Assembly (NCBI GenBank): GCA_905221605.1
Contig: CAJNDS010002235.1
Location: 1,229,375-1,293,374 of the forward strand
From: Symbiodinium natans
Lineage: Eukaryota; Sar; Dinophyceae; Suessiales; Symbiodiniaceae
Reading direction: 5' to 3'
DNA length: 64,000 nucleotides
The translations under genes were made by a program, and so were the position numbers. Each line of letters opens with the position of its first letter. Within the stretch, counting starts at the first letter, position 1. Shown here one piece after another: positions 28,001 through 40,000 of this stretch. The notes beneath the pieces are model-generated. The model made no database searches, was not told where the DNA came from, and saw only the letters and a list, made by a program, of their open reading frames with translations.

Positions 28001-31000
28001 GTTGCAGAGGTGGGTGGCACTTGCCCCATGTGCCCGGAGAACTGCCAAGCCTGCAACAGCGCCGAGGACAGGAAGAGTTGCTTCGGATCTCGGGTTTAGG
28101 GCTAGGGTTTACGGCGTTTAGGGGGTTTCGGTTTAGGAGGTTTAGGAGGTTTAGGAGGTTTAGGGGGTTTAGGGGGTTTTAGGGTTTAGTGTCGTCAGGC
28201 TCTGGGTTGGTGATGCAGGCAGGAGCACGCTGAAAACAATGCAGTGGGAGGCTCCGGGGTGTCGGCTTCACCCTGCTCACCTTCAAGCTGTTCTGGCTTG
28301 AATTGAACGAACTTGCATCAAGTTTACTGTCGTTAATGTGGGGATATCCCGAAGCACTGCAACCCTGAACGATGTTGCTTCCCTGAACCCTAAACCCAAA
28401 ACCCTAAACCCTATAGTTTCTTAATGATGACAAGCTCAAGCCCTGTTACCCAAGTCTCCTTGTTTTGCTAGCTTGGTGAAGGCTTCTTAACAACCAGAAC
28501 CCAGAGTAGGCCTTCATTCCTTTTTAGGGCTTAGGTTCCCTTATAAGCCCCTTTAACCAAAAAAAGGGGCAACCTGTTTATCCCTAGGCTGCTCTTCGTT
28601 CTAGACACGAACCTAGGTTGCGAGGATGATATGGGGTCGGAAGAATTTCGAGTGGTATTCCCTTATGGTCCCTTTGCAGTTATACTATAGTACCCCCGAA
28701 ACCATATTCTAATTATTCAGGACCCTATATTACAAGCTTTGGCTTTTTGTTCCAGCAGCTTATGTCCTGGGCTCTTAGTCGTTCATGGCTTAGGTGTTAG
28801 GGAGGGAATGTGGTTTCCACAGTACTTGGCAGAAGCCCAGGGCGTTACCTCTGTAGGTCCCACTTAGGGCCCCAAGTCCTAGCTAGATCAAGCTGGAGCC
28901 ATAAGGCCTTCAGGCCTAAAAACATGTGTCGGCACAGTGCTCCGGCCTGGTCGCCTATATAAAGGCTATAAAGGCCTTGTCACCTACTTTATGTTGTAAA
29001 GGGTCACCCTACGACCCCCCCCCCCCCCCCCCCCCCCCCCACCACCACTTATGGTTCTTAGGGCCTGCGATGGAGATGATGTGACAGCCGAATATAGACC
29101 GTGGGATGTAAGGCTTCTGCTTAGGGTTTAGCCGCTTAGCCCACAGTCTTTATGATGGGTAGGGTATGGTGGTATGGTCCTGTGAGCTCCTTAAACCATT
29201 TGCCACATGTGCTGGAAGGATACTTCGATGTTCCGACATTGCCACGGGGTCTAACATAACCCTAAACCCTATACCCCAAACCCTAAACCCTAAACATTAA
29301 AGTCTTTGGCTATTTCCTAGCAGCTCACCACGAGAAGCCTCTGGGCTCAGGGAAGTCTAGCCCGTGGACCCCCCGCAACCTTGACTGTGTGAATCATCTG
29401 CACCAATGCAAGTCCACAGGGTTTAGGGTTTAGGGTTTAGGGTTTGGGGTTTAGGGTTTAGGGTTCAGGGTTCAGGGTTCAGGGTTTAGGGTTTAGGGTT
29501 TAGGGTTTAGGGCGTAGACTCCAATCTCACACTGGCGAGGAGTGCACAGTCTGCCGGGGCTTCACGCATCTCACGGAGTACAGCCAGTGCCGCTCAGAAT
29601 GTCCCAGCGGATGCTCGGCGCGACGTACAGCCGAACAGGTGGTCTTGCTTGACACCCTAAGGATCCATGTACCTGTATAGTATATACTTGGGCCCTACAG
29701 CTACTATGTAGGAACCCCTTTAAGGCCCAAGTATATCCTACATAGGTACATGGATCCTTAGGGACAGTGATGTAGTAGGCTGTAGGTTTGTGTAGGGTTT
29801 GGGCCTAGACCCAGAACCCCTGAACCCTTAACTCTAGCCCCTGATCACGGGCCACGCGAAATGCAATATCTGCTGCGCCTAACCGAATCGCTTTAGAGGC
29901 AGACGTGCGGCATCCTGTTTAGAACAGCGTCAAGAGCAGCATCCACCGGTTCGATTACGAACCCTAGACCCTAAACCCTAAACCCTATGCAGCTTACGCC
30001 AGAAACCCTGACAGCCTTCGTCGAGAACAAGGAGCACCGAATCAGTTCACGAACTGACAGACATGCCTGCAACCAGACCCACACATATGCCCTAAGGCTC
30101 CATGTACCCTTATAGTAGATACTTAGGCCTTAAGGTACCCTTATAGGAACCCGTTTAAGGCCTAGGTATCTACTACATGGGTACATGGAGCCTTCGGGAT
30201 GTGGATCCATGCCAGGTTGTCCGTGAACTGCATGACTGGAGTTTATGAGGTTAGGGGTAGGTAGGGTCTATGTCATTACTGTTCTTGGCGAGTGTAGATA
30301 TGGTTCTTTGCCTTGGTGTGAGTGCATATTGGGCGTCCTCTTGCTCGTAATATGCCTACCCCCCACATGGACTCGTTCAGGACATGAAAGACCGGGCAGG
30401 CCGCACGAGAGCAGTTAAAACAGGAGGCGAAGGGGCTGGCTAAGCAGACTCGAACCCTAAACCCTAAACCCTAAAACTCATCCGGCCCGAAGCCCTAAAC
30501 CCTAAACCCGAAGCTCCAAAAGCCCTCGACTCCATGCTCTGAAGTCTTTGTCTTTGAGGGTTTAGGGTTTAGGGTTTAGGGTTTAGGGTTTAGGGTTTAG
30601 GGGGTGTTTCAGGGTCTACGGAACTACACCCAGGATACTACGAGAACGGCACCGACAGCGTTGGCGGCAACTGCAACCGGCGTCTGGCCCGCATCCTTGT
30701 TATTTTGAGATGGTACCTCTGTGATGCTTTACTGTAACTTTAGATCCTTGGGTTTCTTAACAAGGCAGGTAAAAATTAAATTTATAGCTACCCTGCTAAG
30801 TGCAGCCAAGGCCTGTAGGTTTGAGGCTTTAGGTTAGATCTTGTTTGCTTTTGGGTTTCTTATCTGCTTGTTATACGAAGCTTAGCAACCCCAAAAAGGC
30901 ACCACAATTGGCGGTGCCCTAAACACCAAAAGAGAAACAGGTGTCCTCGGCCGTGCAATCTCTGCGAGACCGCCAGCGTGTGCACGGAGTGTGCGGAGGC

Positions 31001-34000
31001 CTCCTACCTCACCCCCTCAGGCGCGAAAGGGATTGGGGTTTAGGGTTTGGGGTTTAGGGTTTGGGGTTTGGGGTTTGGGGTTTAAGGTTTAGGGTTTAGG
31101 GCGGAATTGGGTTTAGAGTTTAGTGTTTGGGCTTTGAGGCTGTTGGGCTCAGAGATCGTGCTTTTGGCTCGTTGGATGTAGTGGGTATTATTGGGGGGGG
31201 CAGGGATGTAGCAGCTCATTGGGTTTTGGAATGTTCGAGAGGGCATTTGGGGTTGTAGGGTTTGAATGCTCAATCCCGAAACCCTAGATCCTAAACTTTG
31301 CACGAGCTGCTAGAGTTTATAGGGTTTTGGGTTTCAGGTATGGGGGCCTTGGCAGTTTGACTGACTTGGGGCAGTGTAGGTCGAAAATGCTTCAGGTCTA
31401 GGACGGGCTTGTCGAGTGCTCAGGGTTTGGGGTGTCGTTTGACTTTGGGCCAGTAGTATTCCTGAGGTGGCAATGCTAACTTAGTCTGCATCTTTAGGGG
31501 GTTTAGGGTTTAGGGTTTAGGGTTCAGGGTTTAGGGTTTAGGGTTTAGGGTTTACCCGGAACTCTAGGCTCTAAGCCCTAATCAAATCTTTACGTCCCAC
31601 ACCCAAAACCGCAGGCCTCTTTAGGTCCTGAACCCCTCAACCATAAGCCTCTTTAAGTCCTAGACCCTAAACCATAAGCCTGCTTATTTGTTGCTTGAAC
31701 TTTTCTGCCCGGTGTTTTCAAAGGCTATGGACAGGAAGGATCGGACTGATCCCAACGAACCCCTCGAGCTCCGAAGCTTTGAAGCCCTAAGCCCTGAAAG
31801 CCAAATAATTCTGTTTGGGGCAGAGGGGTGGGAGGCGGGGCAGTTCACCCTGAGCGTGATTCTGTTTCTCTCGGTCAGGCTCCTGCGAACACAAATGCCC
31901 CGACCGCTATCATTTCGAGGGCACAGAGGCAGCTTGGGGGGAGGGACCGAGTTTAGGATTTAGGGTTTCGGGTTCAAGGTTTAGGGTTTAGGGTTTAGGG
32001 TTTAAAGCGTTTCGGGTTTAGGACTTGTAAGTTTAGGGTTTAGGGTTTAGGCTAGACACTCCTAGGGCCCTTCAACCCTAAACCTCCTAACCCCTAACCC
32101 CCCCCCCCCCCCCCCTCCCACGCTTTTTCTCCGCCAAGGCCTAGACCCAACTGAATCACCCAAACCCCCGAAGTCCTAAACACTAAACCCAAAACCCTAA
32201 ACCCCTACCTTCCTTTGAGACCACGTCTTGCAGCTTAGGGTTTAGGCTTAAGGTTTAGGGTTTGGGGTGTAGGATACCCTAACCCCCCACCCAGCACTGC
32301 ATTTGGTGGGTCTTCCAGGTTCTAGCACTTAAGATGGCATGGTTAACTCGGAACAGGATAAAGATAGTAGTTTGCTGGGGTCATAGGGTCCTTGTTTCGG
32401 AGATGGGAGGGGGGGGTAGTCTTTGTTATCATGGGCAGGTAAGACCGTCATAGTCGTGTGGTTGCATATTCCTACCTGAGCAGGTGAAGGTACTGATCTT
32501 ATCCCCTACTCACGACTACTCATGAACGAGGACACCACGCCAGACCCTGAACCCTAACGCGGAATCCTCAGAAGACTCAAATGAAGCATGACACTAAGTT
32601 CTCAAGTCTCCGGCCCCAATATGTGATCTTTGCAAGCTCCCGGACCCTAAACCCTAAACCCTAAACCCAGGATATCGGGCGTTTCTGCAAATCCTGTCCG
32701 CCGACTTGCTTCAACTGCCACAGCCGCCGGGCTTGACATGCTTGGGAAGTACAGCTTTGAGTTTCGGCCAGTTGTGAACTTTTCTTGGAAAAACACCCTC
32801 TTTTTTGCATTCTGCGAAGCCAGGTTTGGGTTGACTTTTTTTTTTTTTTGGGGGGGGGGTCGGTGCCAGTCCAGTATCTGCAGGCAAACCCTAAACCCGA
32901 AACCTTAAACCCAAAACCCTAAACCGTCTCCCCTAAACCCTATAAACCAAGCCCCCCGCGAGGTCAGGAGCGGTGCACAGAGTGCCAGAACTTCACGTTC
33001 CTGACGCCAGATGAGAAGTGCCGTCTGGCAGCGCGTTTAGGGTTGGGGATGAATTTAAGGGGTTGTGGGTCTTAGGTATAGGGCTTTAGGCTTTAGAGGA
33101 CGTAGGGTCTTAGATGCTTTTGAGGGCATGTGGGTTTAGGGTTTAGGCTGAAGGCTTGAGGGGTGGGGGGGCTCGGCTGCTTTTAGGGCGTAGGGCTGTA
33201 GGGCCGTGCTAGATTTTGAGGGCTTCAGGTTTAAAGATTCGGCTTTTTAGGGTCTAAGGCTTAAGGGTTGTAGCGGGTTTTTGTAGGGCCCCTTATTATG
33301 GTCCCTTTCCTCCTTTAAAGGGTTCTGCAGTATGGGCCCTTGGGTTGAAAAGGGAAAAAAGGGGTGTTTAAGGGGTCCCCTTGTAAGGGACCATGTAACT
33401 GCCCCAAGAAACCCAAGTTTCCCCACTCCCTAAGACCCCCTAAGCATCCCTATATACCTTCTCCACCATACTTCAAGAACCCTTTAAAGGAGGCAAGGGG
33501 CCATATTCAGGGACCGTAAAATTATGTACAAAAGGGGGCAAAAAGGGGGTCCTTTTTAGGGGGCCCATACTATACAGCTAAACCCTAAACCCCTAAGACC
33601 CCTAACATAGTCGGACAAAGGTTCCCCTTAGGATGTGGCTCTATATCCCCTTGGGAATCTTTAAGAAGGGCCCCGAAACCCAAGGGTACAACCTTAGGGG
33701 TCCAAGGTAGAGTCTCATGAAAACCCTAAACCCAAAACCCCACCTCTTTGAGAGCTAGCGCCCTTGGTGTGGTACCCAAGAGTTTTGGGGCCGTATCCTA
33801 ACGGGGACCCCCCAGAAAAGGGGGTTTAGGGCTTAGCGCTTTAGGCCCTAAACTAAATTAGGCCTTAGAAGCCCCAACCATCAGATTGAGGAATTTAGGG
33901 TCATCATTTGAACAGCTGATCGCATGGTCCTGGCCTCAGGCCTTACAGCATATGTAGCGGGAACCGAACCCGGTTGAGGAAGCCCATATAAAAACTTGAC

Positions 34001-37000
34001 GACCTTATCCTAACAACTCTTTTTTTTCAGGCCCTATAGAAGTCTTGTATTTTTCCCGGAATATTTTGCAAACCTGGCTATTAACCCAGTTTAGCATTTC
34101 GGGTTTAGGGTTTAGGGTTTAGGGTTTGTAGAGTTCTTCCTTTTAAGAAGCCCAAGGTGAGTACACCTGTCCAGATGGCAGCTACCGTCTTGGCACCAAC
34201 GAAATGGGCAACACCTGCCCGCCCTGTCCGGAGAACATGAAGACGCCCGGCGAAAGAAGAACAACAGTGCCACCCGAAAGCCTGAATCCTAAACCCTAAA
34301 CCCTAAACCCTAAACCCTAAACCCTAAACCCTAAACCCTAAACCCTAAACCGATTTTGGGCCTTAATGCACTTGGCAACTTGGGATGTGAAAAGTCAGCT
34401 TGTCTCGACTTGGAAGCTTGCACTTCGGACCTGGAACCTTTGGGTGTAGCTGTGTTTGCTTGTCAACAAAAGGGGGGGGGGGTTCTGTGTAGGGTTTAGG
34501 GTTTAGGGTTTAGGGTTTAGGGTTTAGGGTTTAGGGTTTAGGGTTTAGAGTTTAGTGTTTAGGGTTTAGGGTTTAGGGTTTCGGATACACTTGCTTGGCT
34601 GTCCTGCTTTTGTTTAGGGAATGCCTGGGATTCGGGGCATCTGAATCAGCGCCGGGCTGGACGTGGACACGCTGAATTTAGAAGCGGCTTAGGATGCTTC
34701 GAATCTTCAGGTTTTTTTGGTAACCCCAAACCCTAAACCCCAAACCCTAAGCCCTAAACCCTAAACCCGAAGCCCTAAACCCTAAACCCTAAGCCCTAAA
34801 CCCTAAGCCCTAAACCCTAAACCCTAAACCCCAAGTTTAGGGCTTAGGGTTTACGGGGGGGGGGGGGGGGGGGGGCGAGAGTGATGTCACCTCCTACAGG
34901 AGATGCATCAGCGCCACGTACGCGACAGAATGCCCTGGGCTCAGACATCTTCTGTTGTGGAAGCTGAAACTCGGGTTCAGGGTTTAGGGTTTAGGGTTTA
35001 GGGTTTAGGGTTTAGGGTTTAGGGTTTAGGGTTTGGGGTTTAGGCCCTTGGGATATTTTGTATTCTCCTTTGTTGGGTTTAAGAGGATCAAGTTGAGGAA
35101 TCTGTTTCAAGAGGATCTTAACGGCCATCCTGGGAAACAACACTCCTAGTAAACCCAAACTGGATAAGGATGTAGGGTTTAGGTTTTAGGGTTTAGGATT
35201 TCCGTTTTAGGGCTTAAGGTGTATCAAGGGAGTCGAACTTAAACCCCGAAGAATGTACGCTTAGGAGGTTCCTTTAAGATTCTCCGAATATGGGCCTTAT
35301 ACGCCCTCGGAGGATCCTTAAAACGGGTCCCCCCAAACCCAAGGGTACAACCTCAGCTCCGAGGCACAGTGCCGTGCGTAGAACCCTACCCTAAACCCTA
35401 AACCCTAAACCCTAAACCCTAAACCCTAAACCCTAAACCCTAAACCCTAAACCCTAAACCGTATGAAACCCAAACTCTGACCCCCTTGGAGCCCTTCCTC
35501 GTTATGTAAACTCTTGGGTCTTGGAGTACCATACTTTCATACTTTTTTTTGGTTCTGGGGTTCCTACGATAGCTACTTATACCTAAAAAGTATATGTTTT
35601 TTGGTTCTGGGTTCCTACTATAGCTACTTATTACCTAAAAAGTATGTACTTTTTTTTGGTTCTGGGTTCCTACTATAGCTACTTATTACCTAAAAAGTAT
35701 ATACTTTGATTTTTGGTTCTGGGTTCCTATTATAGCTACTTGTACCTAAAAAGTATGTACCTTTTTTTCCCAGGGTCTACTCCAAAGCTTGGAACCCTGA
35801 ACCCGCAAGGCTAAACCCTAGAGGCAAAGGCCTAAACACCCTAAATCTAAACACCCTGAAACCTTGAAACCACAAAATCCGAAAACCCTAAAACCTAAAA
35901 CCCTTCAAGTCTTAAACCTTAAACCTTAAGTCTTAAGCCTTAAACCTTAAACCTTAAACCGTAAACCCTACCCCCCCCCCCCCCTGCTTGTCGAGCACTA
36001 TTCGGGTGAGCAGCCCATTTCGGGTGTCCCCGGACCTTACAAACGAGCCAAAAACAATCTCATCCAACTGGCGAGGAATTGCAAAACGCGTAACGGCTGG
36101 GTGTACCACGCCAAGTTCCTCCTCCCGGAACCCGCACGCACAGCCTGGCTGGACGAACTGCATCGCACTGGCAAGTAAGCCATGGCGCCTCAGACCAGAC
36201 AGTACAGCGTATGCAAGTGTGGGATGTGGGTCTACTCTGACCGTATAGGCCCGGGCAAGATCGAGGCCTGTAAAGCCTGTGGCAAGTCTTGGCTCCGGAA
36301 ATCCAGACCTCGACCTACTGTGTGGGAAGCGGCAACCTGGCTGGTGGACGTCTAGTTGTGATGCATGAGCTCGTGCACTGGGGCGGCGTTGCGTTTTGAA
36401 GTCTAGGGCTACCCTAAGGATCCATGTACCTATAAAGGATATACTTGGGCCTTAGAGGGGTTCCTATATAGTAGCTTTAGGGCCCAAGTATATACCATAC
36501 AGGTACATGGGATCCTTGGGGCTAGGGTTTGTACTTGAAGGTTCACGGGTGGCTCGTTTCAGAAGACTTGTGCGTGCCTTAACTAAGCGGTATGCTACGG
36601 ATGGCTCTCAACTACACTTAATGAAAGTCTCAGAAAATCTTTTGGAGGGTAAAGGGTGTTCTGTAAGCATTACTAATAATATTCCATTATAGTCCCTTTA
36701 TAATTATACGACAATAACCCCCAAAACCCTATTCTGGGCGCCGAAGCAAAGAGCATCTTACAGAAGGTTGAATGGGGGGGGGGGGGGGAGGAGGGGATTG
36801 GTGAGTCTAGGGGCTGTTTAATAGTTGCTTAGGGAATGTTGGAGACTCTAAAGCCTCAACCCTAAACCCCCAACCCTAAACCCTAAATCCTAAACCCTAA
36901 ACCCGAAATCCTAGTCAGTTTGCTTACATTTCTGGGGGGTCTGCAGGTAGCACAGGGGCACCGGCAGCCTAAAGAACTACGAGAGCTTTAGGGCTCAGGT

Positions 37001-40000
37001 TCTCTTATCAGCCCCTTAGGGTTTAGGGTTTAGGGTTTAGGGTTTAGGGTTTAGGGTTTAGGGTTTAGGGTGTCTAGTATATAGCACCCATTCAAGTACA
37101 TGAGCCAAGAATGGCACCCAGAACCTAACTTAGACCACCCCAAATGGCTTCACTTCTCCCCGCCCATGAAGACATCAACCCTAAACCCTACACCCAAAAT
37201 CCCAAACCCTAAACCCTAAACCCTAAACCCTAAACCCTAAACCCCAAACCTGATCCAGCTTTGGGGTTCGGGGCGTTTTGGGATCTAGAGAGATGAGGGA
37301 TACAGGGTTTTCAGGGCCTTGGGCAAAAGCCCAGGCTTTTCAACACAATGCTGAGCCCGAAACCCTCAACCCTACGCCATAAACGCTAAACCCCTAAAAC
37401 CGTGAACCCCTAAGCCCTAAACCCCTAAACCCCTAAACCCTCTGGAGGCTCCAACAAAAAGTATTTGACTCCGTCTGCGACTTGCGATGAAGGCCCAGTT
37501 TCCTGGAGCGGGTTCTGTGTTTCATGGGACTTGGGGCTTTGAGGACTGTAGGGATGGTTTAGGGGTTTAGGGGTTTAGGGGTTTAGGGGTTTAGGGGTTT
37601 AGGGGTTTAGGGGTTTAGGGGTTTAGGGGTTTAGGGGTTTAGGGGTTTAGGGGTTTAGGGGTTTAGGGTTTAGGGTTTCGGGTTTAGGGCGTAGGGTTTA
37701 GGGTCTAGGGTCTAGAATTTAGGCATGGTTTAATTGTTGAGGTGTCTAGGGCCTAGAGTTTAGGATTTACGGTCTAGTCGGGGTTTAGGGGTCTTCAAGG
37801 GTTGTTGGGGGTTGAAAGTTGAAGTTCACGGCTGCTGAGGTTGAAGGGTTTAGGGGCTTAGGGTTGAAGGGTTGAAGGGTTGAAGGGTTGAAGGGTTGAA
37901 GGGTTGAAGGGTTGAAGGGTTGAAGGGTTGAAGGGTTGAGGCTTGAAGGCTTTAGAGGTCTAGGGTAGAAGTCTTTCGGGGTTTTGGGTATTGTTGGTTG
38001 TACGGGGCTTTCAAGGTTTTAGGGTTTTTGCGGTTACGGGGTTCAACAATTTTTTCCAAGCCCCCCCCCCCCCCCCCCCCATTCCCCCAATTTACAACAC
38101 AATGGCCTACATGGCCTAATATTTACTGGTCAGGGTCATGGCCAGTACCCAGAGGGGTTCCCTGCGCTAATGCCAACAACACTAAACCCAGAGGTTTTCG
38201 GGCGCAGGACTGAGCACTCTTTAGGAGGGTTTCAACAAGAGAGACGGGGTTCTACCCCACGCCCCATCACCGAACCCTGCGCATCTAAGCCACAAACCCC
38301 ACTTAGACCCCCCCAAACTCTCAGTTGTCCACAACCTGGGAGCTTCATAGGGTTCAGGGTTTAGGGTTCAGGGAGAAGGGGTTAGGGTTTAGGGTTTAGG
38401 GTTTAGGGTTTCGGGTTTGGGTTTCAGGGATAAGGGTGTTCAGGGGATAGGGTGCAGGGTTTAGGGTTTGAGGTCTAGGGTTAAAATCATCAGGGATACG
38501 GGCTGTAGAGAGTTTATATAGGGGGTTGGGTCCTATACCCCTCAAACCTTTGAGCACAAATCACCCTCCAAAAACAGACCTGCATGGGTTTGGAAATTGA
38601 GGCTTTTTTTCGGGATTATGAGAAATTTAAGGGGTTTTGGGATTTTAGGGTTTTGAGATTGTTTTCAGGCTTTTTGTTTAAGGACTTTTCGGGTTTAGCA
38701 TGTAGGTTTAAGGTTTAGGGTTTAGGGTTTAGGGTTTAGGGTTTAGGGTTTAGGGCTTAGGGCTTAGGGTTTAGGGTTTAGGGTTTAGGGCGATCCTGAG
38801 AGACACCCACAGCCTCCTTTGCAGGGTGTCCCGATGGCTACTTCCGCCACGGCGATGGCGAGGCCGAAATGTAGTTTTAGTCTGGGGCTTGGTGGTTTAG
38901 GGTTTAGGGTTTAGGTTTAGGGTTTAGGGCATTGGTCAGCCGGAGCCCTTCCTCAATGTTTGCCTGCCAGCTTGGGACAGACTACTATAGGGGTCGGAAT
39001 AACTACTACTAGTATTCCCTTATGGTACCTTTATAACCCTAAACCCTAAACCCTAAGCCCTAAGCCCTAAGCCCTAGCCCTAAACCCCAAACCCTAAACC
39101 CTAAACCCTAAACCCTGTTCTAATTATTAAGGCCCCATATATGACTCTACGCCAACCCTGCAGTCTGCAAGCCTGAAGGGAGGTGAGCGGGGGTTTGTTT
39201 TAGGGTTTAGGGTTTTTGGGTTTTCGGGTTTGGGGTTTGGGGTTACGGGCCCGGGGTTTAGGGTTTAGTGTTTCTGGTTTAGAAAAAAATAGGGGACCCA
39301 TAAAAAAGGCCCTATGTAAGTTCGGAAGCCCCCAGCTCTCCAAAGGAAGGACAGGGCCAGAGGTGAAAGGATGATAGAGCGAGAAAGTTGACAACCAGCG
39401 CTTTCACGAACAAAGAGCTGTAAAAAAAAAATCCTGCAAACTCGGATTGGCTCAGGATAGTTTTGCTGACGACGGTCAAGACCAGCAACAGACAGCTTTG
39501 AAAGCCGTGCGGGGACATGAAATGTTGTCACAAAGAACAGCGTGGATTTTGTGACACGTAGACTAGAAGTGCAAGAATGACCTTGACGATCAAAGTTGAA
39601 GGGAATTGGAGTGGTTTTCAACCAGCAAGCAGCACACCTCCGTTAAGCGGAGACATATCAGTTGTCACACACTGACAACAACAGACGCTGCACTTTATCA
39701 TAGGCAGCTGAACGCCGTAATTAGTTTGTAAATATAACAGTAGCAAGTACTGTTAGTGGGAATTCGGAATTCGAAAGAGTTAACTGAGCAGCAACTTGTA
39801 GTGAGCAATTCGTAACTGAGAACTGAGCAGCGAGTAACTAGCAGCTAGTTGTTTATTAATAGACACTTAGTACTTAGTACATAGTCACTGAGAACTAAGT
39901 TCTGAGTATCGAGAAATCAGGAATTAGTGATGATCACAGTAATGCTCATCACATTGGACACGGTAGTAGCACTAGGAAAATAATAGCAAATGCAATGGCA

